From CAZUDO01 sp964618895 (lineage in GTDB: Bacteria; Desulfobacterota; Binatia; DP-6): a stretch of DNA of 64,000 nt. Below are positions 1 to 8,420 of the stretch, piece after piece. Position 1 is the first letter of the stretch; the number at the start of each line of letters is the position of its first letter. The notes below the pieces were generated by a model that was given only the letters and a program-made list of their open reading frames with translations, did not search any database and was not told the origin of the DNA. The DNA lies in assembly GCA_964618895.1 (NCBI GenBank), contig CAZUDO010000058.1, forward strand, positions 1 to 64,000, given 5' to 3'. Made by a program: the position numbers and the translations under genes.

Positions 1-67
1 GTGGGTTTAGCAGCTCGTCGGGGCGACCTCACGTGGTTTGTGGCGCGTCGCGGGCGCGGCGAGTGCG

Positions 68-178
68 CGCGGCGGCGCGGGGGTGCCCTCACGGAGGCGA
101 CATGGCGCCCGGCCTACTCGCCTAGGGCTCGTAGCGGCCGGGCTCTCGCCTCCGTGAGGGCACCCCCGCGCCGCCGCG
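68..178. repeat. 33-bp perfect inverted repeat with structured loop
   Basis: Bases 68-100 and 146-178 are exact reverse complements (33 bp), separated by a 45-base loop. Inside the loop 107-114 and 136-143 pair as a further 8-bp stem, so the whole 111 bases could form one long cruciform or RNA hairpin. No T-run follows on either strand, so it does not look like an ordinary intrinsic terminator. No convincing gene is seen in 1-265. It might be a miniature transposable element or the relic of one. Confidence 0.85.
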
Positions 179-265
179 AGGCAGTGGCAGCCCGTCGACG
201 ACTTGCCTGTCGACGGCGTGCTTTGCCCAGCCGCGACCGGTACGCTACGCGTGCACCAGTGCTCC

Positions 266-1399
266 ATGACCGCACCGAGCTGCGCCGAGGTCGTCATCGT
301 CGGCGGCGGGATCGCCGGGGCGGCGCTTGCGTATTTTCTGGCGGAGCGCGGGTGTACCGATGTGCTGGTGCTGGAGCGCGAGGGGCAGCCGGGGCAGCAT
401 GCGACGGGGCGGAGCGCGGCGGTGCTGGTCGAGTGGGATCCGGTGCCGGCGCTGCAGGAGCTGAAGGTGGCGAGCGCGCCGTTCTTCCGAAACCTGCCCT
501 CGGGGTTCGCGGAGCATCCACTGCTCGAGGCGAGCGGTGTCCTGGCACTATTCCAGGAGCCGCAGTGGAGCGCGGTGCAGCAGGTGGCCCCGCTGATTTT
601 CGCGCGTGGGACCAACGTACAGCTCTTGTCGGCCGGCGAGGTGCTGGCGCGCGTTCCCGTGCTGGTACCGGCGTGTGTCGCGGGTGGGGTCCTGCTGCCG
701 GACGACGGGCGGCTCGACGTGCACGGCCTGTTGTGGAGCTACCTGACGCACGCTGCGCGCCGGGGGGTCAGGCGGCGGTGCGACGTGGAGGTGACGGGGA
801 TCCGCGTCGATGGAGGCCGCTGCCGGGGGGTGGTGACGCGCGGGGGCGAGATCGCCGCCCGCTGGGTGGTGAACGCGGCCGGCGCCTGGGCCCGACAGAT
901 CGGCACGCTCGCCGGCGCCCTGCCCATCCCGCTGGTGCCGCACCGGCGCACCATCGTGACCTTTGCGGCGCCCGAAGACCTGGACGTGCGGGGGTGGCCG
1001 TTCGTGTCGCACGAGTCGGCGCGCGTGTACTTCGGGGCCGAGTCGGGGGGGCTGCTGGTGAGTCCCATGGACGAGGACCCGATGGAGCCGACCGATGCGC
1101 GGCCGGACGAGGTGCGCGTGGCCGAGGCGCTGGCGCGTCTCGGGACCGTCGCCCCGCGGCTCGTGCCGCGGACGTTGCGGCGCACGTGGGCCGGGCTGCG
1201 GACGTTCACTCCCGACCGTGTTCCCGTCGTGGGCGAGGATGCGCGCGTGCCCGGCTTCTTCTGGCTCGCGGGCCAGGGCGGATGCGGCATCGAGACCAGC
1301 CCGACGCTCGGCCGCCTGGCGGCGGAGCTGTTGCTCGACGGACGGAGCGCGTTGCCGATCGCGGCGGCGCTGTCGCCGACGCGCTTCGGCGTGGCCTGA
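266..1399 (+). CDS. FAD-dependent oxidoreductase, DAO family
   Basis: The protein is 377 residues if it starts at ATG 266, right before the dinucleotide-binding strand (VVIVGGGIAGAALAYFL, about residues 8-24). A C-terminal segment with the pattern of DAO-family second FAD contacts (TPDRVPVVGE followed by FFWLAGQGGCGIETSP) is present. This family (glycine oxidase, sarcosine oxidase, D-amino-acid dehydrogenase) oxidises the C-N bond of amino acids or related amines. The substrate cannot be told from the sequence. An upstream in-frame ATG at 203 would add 21 residues with no family resemblance. The next gene starts 4 bases after the stop, so the two are probably cotranscribed. Confidence 0.8.
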   Translation: MTAPSCAEVVIVGGGIAGAALAYFLAERGCTDVLVLEREGQPGQHATGRSAAVLVEWDPVPALQELKVASAPFFRNLPSGFAEHPLLEASGVLALFQEPQWSAVQQVAPLIFARGTNVQLLSAGEVLARVPVLVPACVAGGVLLPDDGRLDVHGLLWSYLTHAARRGVRRRCDVEVTGIRVDGGRCRGVVTRGGEIAARWVVNAAGAWARQIGTLAGALPIPLVPHRRTIVTFAAPEDLDVRGWPFVSHESARVYFGAESGGLLVSPMDEDPMEPTDARPDEVRVAEALARLGTVAPRLVPRTLRRTWAGLRTFTPDRVPVVGEDARVPGFFWLAGQGGCGIETSPTLGRLAAELLLDGRSALPIAAALSPTRFGVA

Positions 1400-1403
1400 G
1401 AGC

Positions 1404-1979
1404 GTGCGGACGGACGGGAGCCTGCTCGGCCCGCGCGCGCGCCGCGTGCCGTCGCGGCCCTATCCGCAGGTCCGGCCACAGTTCCGCACCGGCGACCTGC
1501 TCTGCTTCCGCGGTCGCGGCCCGGTGAGCGGGCTGATCCGCCTCCTGACGCGGAGCCCGTACTCGCATGTGGGGGCGATCTACCTCTTCGAGGGGCGCGT
1601 CTATTGCCTGGAGGCGGTCGGCGCCGGCGTCCGCTTGATCCTCATGTCGGAGCTGGTGCGGCGTTACCACGGCGGCATCGACTACTTCGAGCTGCTCGAC
1701 GTGACCGACGACCAGCGCCGCGGCGCCATCGGCTTCGGCTTCCAGCAGCTCGGCAAACTGTACAATCACGGCGGCCTGGTGCGCTTCCTGGTCTATGTGC
1801 TCACCGGCTGGAAGAGCCGCCGCCGCCAGCGCGCGACCTGGTTCTGCTCGGAGATCTTCGTCGAGGCGTATCGTCTGCAGGACGTGCGCCTGGTGCCGCA
1901 CCGGGCCGCGTACGCGGCGCCGGCCGACCTGGCGGCGAGTGACCGGGTGCGGTTCGTCTTCCGGGTGAAGCGCGGGTGA
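1404..1979 (+). CDS. YiiX/YaeF-like permuted papain-fold protein
   Basis: The 191-residue product shows the layout of permuted NlpC/P60 (YiiX-like) enzymes. It has a GDLLCFRGRG strand near residue 33, then the catalytic-type His in SPYSHVGAIYLFEG, and a late Cys in TWFCSEIF. The His precedes the Cys, the reverse of ordinary NlpC/P60 order. Family members are thought to be amidases or acyltransferases acting on peptide or lipid substrates. GTG 1404 lies 4 bases after the preceding stop and is the natural coupled start. No signal peptide is evident. Confidence 0.65.
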   Translation: MRTDGSLLGPRARRVPSRPYPQVRPQFRTGDLLCFRGRGPVSGLIRLLTRSPYSHVGAIYLFEGRVYCLEAVGAGVRLILMSELVRRYHGGIDYFELLDVTDDQRRGAIGFGFQQLGKLYNHGGLVRFLVYVLTGWKSRRRQRATWFCSEIFVEAYRLQDVRLVPHRAAYAAPADLAASDRVRFVFRVKRG

Positions 1980-1988
1980 CCGGGTCGT

Positions 1989-4166
1989 TCAGGCGACGGC
2001 CGCGCGGCCGGCCGCGGCCCGCAACTGCACCGGCACGCCGTTCAGCACCGACTGCCCGACCAGGCTCTCCACGTCGCCATCGTCGGTCCAGTCGTTGACC
2101 GACACACCGGGATGGGCGCCGGCGACGCGCTGCCAGGGCGCCACCTCGGCGTGTCCCCAGCCGTGCGGCAGCGAAACCACCCCGGGCGTGATGTCGTCGG
2201 TCACCTGCACGCGCACCTCGCCGGTGTGGACGCGGCTCTCGAGGATGGCGGCCGACCCCGTGCGTACGCCGGCCCGCTCGGCGTCGGCCGGGTGCACGTA
2301 GAGCACGCAGCGCTCGCGACCGGCGACCAGCGCCGGCACGTTGTGCATCCACGAGTTGCACGTACGCACCTCGCGGCGCCCGATCAGGACCAGCGCGGGT
2401 GCGGGCCGGCTCATCGCCTGCTCCAGCTCGGCCAGGCCACCCAGCATCGGCGCCGGCGCCACGCGCACGCGGTGATCGCGATGGAGGACTCGGCGTGCGA
2501 CCCCCGGCTCGAGCGGCCCCAGATCGATCCCGTGCGGCGTCTCGGCGACCTTCCGGAGGTTCAAACCCTTCGACCACGGCAGGAAACGATCGCCATGACG
2601 GCCGGCACGCAGGATCAGGTTGGCGATGGTGGTCGGGTTCCAGCGATAGCCGACCCGTTTCGCAACCCGATACACCGCGTCCGCGGCCCGCATGCCGAAC
2701 GGCCCGCCGCCCATGCGCTCGGCGATCTCGAGCAGGATCTGCCAGTCGACCCGCTCCTCCGCTCCCGGCGGCACGACCGGCCCCGAGAAGCGCACCGTGT
2801 TGCGCACCGCATGATTGGGGAACAGCAGATCGACGTGATCTTCCGCCAGCGCCCACGCCGGCGGCAGGATCACGTCGGCATGCCGGCTGGTCTCGGTGAC
2901 GTACAGGTCGATCGCGACCATGAACTCGAGCCCGTCGAGCGCACGCGCCAGACGCCGCCCGTTCGGCACCGACAGGACCGGATTGCCGGCGAAGCAGAGG
3001 AAGGCCCGCACCTGCCCCGGGCCGGGCGTCGCCATCTCGTCGGCGAGCGTGGCCGACGGCAGGTCGCCGAGCGTCTCGGGCAGGTTGCGCACCCGGCTCC
3101 GCCACCGTCCCCACCCGTCGCCCAGGTACGGCATGAGCGCAGCCACGTCGATCGCCGGGCTGGGAAACATCCAGCCCCCGACCTCGCCCAGGCGGCCGGC
3201 GGCGAGGTTCAGCAGGTCCGTCGCCCAGGTGCCGAGCGTGCCGAACTTGGCGTTGCAGACACCGACGCGGGTGTACGCCACCCCGGACGGGGCGTCGGCC
3301 AGCTCGCGGGCGAGCCGGCGCGTCACATCGGCGCGCACGCCGGTCCATGCCGCCACCCGCTCGGGCGTGAACGCGGCCAGATGGGGGACGATCCGCTCCC
3401 AGCCGTCGGCGATGGTCCCGATACGTGCGCCATCGACCCGGCCGTCGGCGACCAGCGTCTGCACCATGGCGAGCAGGAACGCCGCGTCGGTGCCCGGCCG
3501 GATCGGCACCCACTCGTCGGCGTCGCGTGCCGTCTCGGTGGAACGCGGGTCGACGACCACCACCCGCCCACCGCGCGCGCGGATGGCGCGCATGCGTGTC
3601 TTGATGTCCGGGGCGGTCAGGAAGCTGCCGTTCGAGACGTACGGGTTGGCGCCGATGCAGAGGAAATAGTGCGTACGGTCGATGTCCGGGACCGGAATGG
3701 CGAGCGAGCTGCCGTAGAGCCAGTACGAGGTGGCGAAGCGCGGCGCCGTGTCCTGCGAGCTGGCGCTGTAGGAGTTGCGCGTGCCGATCGCCTTCAGCAG
3801 GCCGCTCCGCACCAGGAGCGCGCCATGATTGTGGACGATCGGGTTGCCCATGTAGACCGCGATCGCGTCGGCGCCATGACGGGAACGGACGGCGCGCAGG
3901 CGGTCGGCGACGAGCGCGAAGGCGTCGTCCCAGCCGATCGGCTCGAAGCCGCCGGCGGCGGTGCGGCGGACGGGCGTGCGCAGGCGGTCGGGGTCGTGGT
4001 GGACGGCGCCGATCGCGACTCCCTTCGGGCACACGAAGCCGTGCGACAGCACGTCGTCGTCGTCGGGGCGCACGGCGACGATGCGGTCGTCCTCGACGTC
4101 GATGCCGAGACCGCAGGTGGCCTCGCACAGGTGGCAGCTCCGGTAGACCGTATGTCGGGTCGTCAT
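1989..4166 (-). CDS. Molybdopterin oxidoreductase with N-terminal 4Fe-4S site
   Basis: The 725-residue protein begins with a Cys-rich motif (C11, C14, C18, C46, then PKG) that binds a 4Fe-4S cluster in the DMSO-reductase superfamily. The large Mo-bisMGD domain follows (DIKTRMRAIRARGGRVVVVDPRSTETA and similar) and a C-terminal molydopterin-dinucleotide domain ends it (EVRTCNSWMHNVP, HPADAERAGV). No Tat signal is seen, so it is probably cytoplasmic. At the usual Mo-ligand position the sequence reads NSYSASSQD, so there is no obvious Cys or Sec as in formate dehydrogenase. Electron donor and acceptor are unknown. Its ATG overlaps the stop of the upstream SnoaL-like gene, so the two are translationally coupled. 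Confidence 0.85.
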   Translation of the reverse strand: MTTRHTVYRSCHLCEATCGLGIDVEDDRIVAVRPDDDDVLSHGFVCPKGVAIGAVHHDPDRLRTPVRRTAAGGFEPIGWDDAFALVADRLRAVRSRHGADAIAVYMGNPIVHNHGALLVRSGLLKAIGTRNSYSASSQDTAPRFATSYWLYGSSLAIPVPDIDRTHYFLCIGANPYVSNGSFLTAPDIKTRMRAIRARGGRVVVVDPRSTETARDADEWVPIRPGTDAAFLLAMVQTLVADGRVDGARIGTIADGWERIVPHLAAFTPERVAAWTGVRADVTRRLARELADAPSGVAYTRVGVCNAKFGTLGTWATDLLNLAAGRLGEVGGWMFPSPAIDVAALMPYLGDGWGRWRSRVRNLPETLGDLPSATLADEMATPGPGQVRAFLCFAGNPVLSVPNGRRLARALDGLEFMVAIDLYVTETSRHADVILPPAWALAEDHVDLLFPNHAVRNTVRFSGPVVPPGAEERVDWQILLEIAERMGGGPFGMRAADAVYRVAKRVGYRWNPTTIANLILRAGRHGDRFLPWSKGLNLRKVAETPHGIDLGPLEPGVARRVLHRDHRVRVAPAPMLGGLAELEQAMSRPAPALVLIGRREVRTCNSWMHNVPALVAGRERCVLYVHPADAERAGVRTGSAAILESRVHTGEVRVQVTDDITPGVVSLPHGWGHAEVAPWQRVAGAHPGVSVNDWTDDGDVESLVGQSVLNGVPVQLRAAAGRAAVA

Positions 4167-4636
4167 GGGTGGGCTTCTCCATGCCCCGATTCGCGGAACG
4201 ATGCCAGCGCGGCGTCGACCCGGTCGGCCGACACGCCGAGCTGCCGGCAGAGCGAGGCCAGGTCGAAGAAGAACCGCTCCAGGGCAATCCGCTCGCCGCG
4301 GAACCCGAAGACGCACATGAACGGCACGCGGGCAGTGCGACCCGTCGGCGCGATGTCGAGGATGGGACCGTGCATGCTCATCGTCGCCGTCCCCCAGCAG
4401 GCGACGACGCCGTCGTCGGCGACGAGTCGCTCGACGACCACCCCATAGTCGGGGAACGTCGCGAAGAAGGCCTGCAGATGGGCGGCGGTCTCGGCATGGC
4501 CGCGCGAGCGGGTGCCGAAGGCGATCGTCTCCAGCTCGAAGGCGTCGTCGCACACGGCGAGCGTACGGGGCACGTCCTGCGCACTCTTGGCGGCGGCGTA
4601 CTCGCGGACGAGGGCCAGCATGGTGTCGGGTGTCAT
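4163..4636 (-). CDS. SnoaL-like / NTF2-fold protein
   Basis: The 157-residue protein has the NTF2-like cone pattern of SnoaL/ester-cyclase proteins. A helical N-terminus (LALVREYAAAKSAQD) leads to CDDAFELETIAFG, then AHLQAFFATFPDYGVVVERLVADDGVVACWGT and a closing strand FRGERIALERFFFD. Members bind small hydrophobic ligands or act as cyclases or hydrolases; its reaction is not predictable. ATG 4636 is chosen because a promoter ends 6 bases upstream (-10 at 4643-4648). It overlaps the molybdopterin gene by ATGA and probably shares its substrate pathway. Confidence 0.7.
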   Translation of the reverse strand: MTPDTMLALVREYAAAKSAQDVPRTLAVCDDAFELETIAFGTRSRGHAETAAHLQAFFATFPDYGVVVERLVADDGVVACWGTATMSMHGPILDIAPTGRTARVPFMCVFGFRGERIALERFFFDLASLCRQLGVSADRVDAALASFRESGHGEAHP

Positions 4637-4642
4637 GCTCGT

Positions 4643-4693
4643 TCGATACCCGTACAATTGGCTCTTGTGAAGAGCCATTTCTCGACATATTGC
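4643..4693. promoter_or_regulatory. Divergent promoters sharing one palindromic operator
   Basis: On the minus strand TTCACA (4666-4671), 17 bp and TATCGA (4643-4648) point to the SnoaL-like gene. On the plus strand TTGTGA (4665-4670), 17 bp and TATTGC (4688-4693) point to the MocR gene. The two -35 boxes overlap. A palindrome with 8-bp arms (4659-4666 and 4670-4677) is centred exactly on them. One protein bound there, most likely the MocR product, would control both directions at once. Confidence 0.6.
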
Positions 4694-4706
4694 CAAGGCC
4701 AATCCC

Positions 4707-6155
4707 ATGCACCTGGACGGACGCGGCCCCCTCTTCGCGCAGGTCTACCGCGCGCTGCGCCAGGCCATCGTCGCCGGCCGGCTCGCCCCCGGAAGCCGCG
4801 CGCCCGCCACCCGCGCTCTGGCCGTGGACCTCGGCATCTCGCGCACGACGGTCCTCCTCGCCTACGAGCAGCTCGCCGCCGAGGGCTACCTGGTCGGACG
4901 CCAGGGCTCGGGCAGCTACGTGCAGCGTCCACCACCCACCACCGCCGCCGCCGCGCCCGTCGTCCGACGCGCGGCGGCGCGGCCACAGCTGTCCGACGTG
5001 GGCGAACGCATCGTCGCCGCCCGTCGCTTCCCGCTCGAGAGCGCGTACGCCAGCGCCCGCCCGACGCTGCGCTGGGACTTTCGCTACGGCATGCCGTCGA
5101 TGGCCGAGTTCCCGCTCGAAGCGTGGCGCCGCTGTGTCGGCCGGTGTGCGCGCCGCGGCTCGGCACGCGCGTTCGACTACGGGCCGCCGCAGGGGTCGCT
5201 CGCGCTCCGCCGGGCCATCGCCGAATACCTCGCGCGCGCCCGCGGCGTCGGCTGCGATCCGGCGCAGATCGTGATCGTCACCGGCTCGCAGCAGGGCCTC
5301 GACCTGGTGGCGCGCCTGCTGCTCGGCCCCGGCGACCACGCGGTGGTGGAGGAGCCGGCGTTCGAGGGAGCCCGCAACGCGTTTCGCGCCACCGGGGCCA
5401 CCGTCCACGGCATCCCGGTCGACGACGAGGGGATCGATACGGCCCAACTCGGGAGCGTGCCGGGCGCCCGCCTCGCGTGCGTCACGCCGTCGCATCAGTT
5501 CCCGCTGGGCGGCGTCTTGTCGTGGACCCGGCGCGCCGAGTTGCTCGCGTGGGCAGGGAGGACGGGGGCGTGGGTGATCGAAGACGACTACGACGGCGAG
5601 TTCCGCTACCAGGGCCGGCCGGTGGCGCCGCTGAAAGCGCTCGACGAAGACGACCGCGTGCTCTACCTGGGGACATTCTCGAAGGTGATGTTCCCGGCGC
5701 TCCGGCTGGGCTACCTGGTCGCCCCGCCCGCTCTGGTCGACGTCGTGGCGCGCGCCAAGGTGCTCGCCGACGGCGGCAGTGCGCGCCTGGAACAGGAGGC
5801 ACTCGCGGAGTTCATCGCCAGCGGGCAATTCGAGCGGCACGTGCGCCGGGCCCGTATACGCAACGCCGAGCGCCGTGCGACGCTGGTCGCGGCGCTCGCC
5901 GAACATCTCGGCGACCGCGCGGAGGTGGTCGGGAGCAACGCGGGCCTGCACGTGGTCGTGTGGCTGCGCGGGGTGCCGGGGCGCGCGACGCGCGGGATCG
6001 TCGAGCGGGCGGCGGCGGAGGGGGTCGGGGTGTATGCGGTCACGCCGCACTACGAACGGCCGCCGAGCGACGTGGGGCTCATTCTCGGGTACGCCGCGGT
6101 GCCGGTGCGGGCGATTCGGGAGGGGGTGGCGCGCTTGGGGGCGGTGCTGGCCTGA
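4707..6155 (+). CDS. MocR-family (GntR/aminotransferase) transcriptional regulator
   Basis: The 482-residue protein has an N-terminal GntR winged helix (QVYRALRQAIVAGRLAPGSRAPATRALA, then GISRTTVLLAYEQLAAEGYLVGRQGSGSYV). A fold-type I aminotransferase domain fills the rest. The PLP-binding Lys is probably the one in LGTFSKVMFP, and the upstream IEDDYDGEFRY strand is typical of the family. Known members (PdxR, GabR, TauR) use PLP as effector and control vitamin B6, GABA or taurine genes. Here the divergent target is the SnoaL-like and molybdopterin operon, so the regulated pathway is unknown. Confidence 0.88.
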   Translation: MHLDGRGPLFAQVYRALRQAIVAGRLAPGSRAPATRALAVDLGISRTTVLLAYEQLAAEGYLVGRQGSGSYVQRPPPTTAAAAPVVRRAAARPQLSDVGERIVAARRFPLESAYASARPTLRWDFRYGMPSMAEFPLEAWRRCVGRCARRGSARAFDYGPPQGSLALRRAIAEYLARARGVGCDPAQIVIVTGSQQGLDLVARLLLGPGDHAVVEEPAFEGARNAFRATGATVHGIPVDDEGIDTAQLGSVPGARLACVTPSHQFPLGGVLSWTRRAELLAWAGRTGAWVIEDDYDGEFRYQGRPVAPLKALDEDDRVLYLGTFSKVMFPALRLGYLVAPPALVDVVARAKVLADGGSARLEQEALAEFIASGQFERHVRRARIRNAERRATLVAALAEHLGDRAEVVGSNAGLHVVVWLRGVPGRATRGIVERAAAEGVGVYAVTPHYERPPSDVGLILGYAAVPVRAIREGVARLGAVLA

Positions 6156-6474
6156 ACGGTCATCGACCCGACGACGGGCCCGCCCCGCGTCGGCCCTTGT
6201 GCGGGCCCGCGGAACAGATTCATACTTCGCGCCGATGGTCGGCGGCGGGCTGGATCGGCAGATATCCTGCAGCGGTGTGCAGGCTAACACGCCTTGCGCT
6301 GGAACCTGCCCATGACGCAAGGTCGCGGCATCATGGGAGGAACGTCGTTGGGAGATGAAGACTGGTCGCGCGTTATGCTGCACGGGCGGTCAGTCTTTGG
6401 GCATTACACGGAACCGTCTAATTCTCGTTAGCTGGCCCACATCAACCATCAACCAACCCGAAAGGACAAACTGC
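6156..6474. other. Integron array left boundary, no gene
   Basis: No coding region is supported here. The stretch ends in a cassette boundary: GTTAGCTGGCC at 6427-6437 is the exact reverse complement of 8064-8074, the left box of the first attC. This is the expected relation between the start of a cassette and its own attC. Just before it, 6416-6433 resembles a simple recombination site (two inward boxes around CTC), which could be an attI or the end of a degenerate attC. No integrase gene or remnant was found on either strand. Confidence 0.5.
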
Positions 6475-8055
6475 ATGAACACGAAACTCTCAGGCGTGGC
6501 AAGGATGTTCCTTGCCACGCTCGCGGCACTGGCGTTGCTCGGCGGTGGCGCGCCGGCGCAGGCCGCTGACGCGACGAAGCCCAACATCCTCGTTATCTGG
6601 GGCGATGACATCGGCACCACGAACATCAGCCACACCAACCGCGGCATGATGGGTTACCAGACGCCGAACATCGACCGCATCGCCAGCGAAGGGGTCGGCT
6701 TCACCGACTACTACGGCCAGCAGTCGTGCACCGCGGGGCGCGCCGCCTTCATCAGCGGCTCGGTTCCGCTGCGCTCGGGAATGACCAAAGTGGGAGTGCC
6801 GGGCGCGCCGGAAGGCTGGCAGAAGGAGGATGCCACTATGGCCACCGTGATGAAAAGCCTGGGCTACGCGACCGGACATTTCGGCAAGAACCACCAGGGC
6901 GACCGCGACGAACACCTGCCGACGATGCACGGCTTCGACGAGTTCCTCGGCAACCTCTATCACCTGAACGCGGAAGAGGAACCGGAAAACCTCGACTACC
7001 CGAAGGACCCCGCGTTCCGCAAGAAATACGGCCCGCGCGGTGTGCTGCACACCCGGTCGGACGGCAAGGGCGGCCAGACCATCGAAGACACCGGCCCGCT
7101 CACCAAGAAGCGGATGGAGACCATCGACGAGGAAACGCTGGCTGCCGCGAAGGACTTCATCCAGCGCCAGCACAAGGCCGGCAAACCCTTCTTCGTCTGG
7201 TGGAACGGCACCCGCATGCACTTCCGCACCCACGTGAAGGCGGCGCATCGCGGCCTTGCCGGCCCGGGTGGCGACGAGTATCAGGACGGCATGGTCGAGC
7301 ACGACATGCAGGTGGGCGAACTGCTCAAGCTGCTCGACGACCTGGGTATCGCCAACAACACCCTTGTCCAGTACTCCACCGACAACGGCCCGCACTTCAA
7401 CACCTGGCCGGATGCCGGCAACACGCCGTTCCGTTCGGAAAAGAACTCCAACTGGGAGGGCGCTTACCGCGTGCCCGCCTTCGTGCGTTGGCCGGGCAAG
7501 TTCCCCGCCGGCATCACGCTCAACGGCATCGTCGCCCACGAGGACTGGCTGCCCACCTTTGCCGCCGTCGGCGGTGACGCCGCCATCAAGGACAAGTTGA
7601 AGCGGGGCACTGAGCTGAACGGGCACAAGTACCGCAACCACATCGACGGCTACAACCTTCTCGACTACCTGAGCGGCAAGGTGAAGGAGTCGCCGCGCAA
7701 GGAGTTCATCTATGTCAACGATGAAGGCGGCATCGTCGCCGTGCGCGCGGGCGACTGGAAGGCCGTTTACATGGAGAACCGCGGCCAGGCCTTCGGCGTA
7801 TGGCGCGAGCCGTTCACCGAACTGCGTTTGCCGCTGCTGTTCAACCTGCGCCGCGACCCGTTCGAGCGCGCCCAACACAACGCGAACACCTACAACGACT
7901 GGTTCCTTGACCGGCCCTACGTCCTCTTCGCCATCAACGAAGTGGCTTTGAAGTTCCTGCTCACGCTCAAGGACTATCCGCCGAGCCAGACCGCGGGATC
8001 GTTTAACCTGGAGAGCGTCCAGAAGAAGATCGAGGCGAGTACAGGGGGCAAGTAG
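6475..8055 (+). CDS. Arylsulfatase, exported
   Basis: The 526-residue protein has a signal peptide (about residues 1-30, cleavage after AQA). The metal-binding DD pair lies at residues 44-45, and the sulfatase signature CTAGR (C85-R89) has its Cys in the position converted to formylglycine. It hydrolyses sulfate esters, probably in the periplasm. ATG 6475 is chosen because AAAGGA lies 8-9 bases upstream and the signal peptide follows at once. Codon and base use are visibly less GC-rich than in neighbours, and it lies alone in an integron cassette, so it is almost certainly acquired. The matching maturase is not in the window. Confidence 0.9.
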   Translation: MNTKLSGVARMFLATLAALALLGGGAPAQAADATKPNILVIWGDDIGTTNISHTNRGMMGYQTPNIDRIASEGVGFTDYYGQQSCTAGRAAFISGSVPLRSGMTKVGVPGAPEGWQKEDATMATVMKSLGYATGHFGKNHQGDRDEHLPTMHGFDEFLGNLYHLNAEEEPENLDYPKDPAFRKKYGPRGVLHTRSDGKGGQTIEDTGPLTKKRMETIDEETLAAAKDFIQRQHKAGKPFFVWWNGTRMHFRTHVKAAHRGLAGPGGDEYQDGMVEHDMQVGELLKLLDDLGIANNTLVQYSTDNGPHFNTWPDAGNTPFRSEKNSNWEGAYRVPAFVRWPGKFPAGITLNGIVAHEDWLPTFAAVGGDAAIKDKLKRGTELNGHKYRNHIDGYNLLDYLSGKVKESPRKEFIYVNDEGGIVAVRAGDWKAVYMENRGQAFGVWREPFTELRLPLLFNLRRDPFERAQHNANTYNDWFLDRPYVLFAINEVALKFLLTLKDYPPSQTAGSFNLESVQKKIEASTGGK

Positions 8056-8067
8056 CGCCCCTTGGCC

Positions 8068-8128
8068 AGCTAACAACCGGTTGCAACGGACGGCGCTGGC
8101 GCGCCGCCGCTGAACCGGAGCGTTAGCC
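8068..8128 (+). repeat. attC site 1
   Basis: The site runs from left box AGCTAAC (8068-8074) to right box GTTAGCC (8122-8128), about 61 bases. Its arms (AACCGGTTGCAACGG on the left, CTGAACCGGAGC on the right) form the imperfect palindrome of integron attC sites. The predicted crossover is between G8122 and T8123. It closes the arylsulfatase cassette. Confidence 0.85.
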
Positions 8129-8158
8129 GGACGGCATGGGATACGCTAGGTTCCGCGA

Positions 8159-8416
8159 GTGCCGGAGCTGAGTCGTTTTCTCGGGATCGTGATTGCGATG
8201 TTCTATCGGGACCATGGACCGCCTCACTTTCACGCGAGCTATGGTGATTTCGACATCGTGGTGTCGATCGAGGACGGGGTGATCACGGGGAAGTTCCCGA
8301 AGCGCGCGCTGCGGCACGTTCTGGAGTGGTACGACCTTCACAAAGACGACCTGCTCGAAGACTGGAAGCTGGCTGCCGCGCGCAAACCGCTGAGGAGAAT
8401 TCCTCCATTGGAGTAG
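8159..8416 (+). CDS. DUF4160 protein
   Basis: The 85-residue protein carries the DUF4160 pattern: LGIVIAMFYRDHGPPHFHASYGDFDIVVSIEDGVI, then ALRHVLEWYDLHKDDLLEDW. The His/Phe-rich PPHFHA stretch is the family hallmark. Function is unknown. DUF4160 genes usually precede a DUF2442 gene, as here (5 bases apart), and the pairs have been suspected of being toxin-antitoxin modules. A GTG start at 8159 is assumed. It is in the second integron cassette. Confidence 0.8.
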   Translation: MPELSRFLGIVIAMFYRDHGPPHFHASYGDFDIVVSIEDGVITGKFPKRALRHVLEWYDLHKDDLLEDWKLAAARKPLRRIPPLE

Positions 8417-8420
8417 CACG

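Noticed and set aside
1989..6383. Very long open frame on the minus strand across the molybdopterin gene, the SnoaL-like gene and the MocR gene
   Set aside because: High GC removes stop codons. Only the part from ATG 4166 matches a family, and the upstream part is the antisense of a well-supported regulator gene.
6282..6433. Possible large attC from GGCTAAC at 6282 to GTTAGCT at 6427
   Set aside because: The outer boxes pair in 6 of 7 bases, but I find no second pair of arms inside. It may be an attI or chance, so only the boundary at 6427 is reported.
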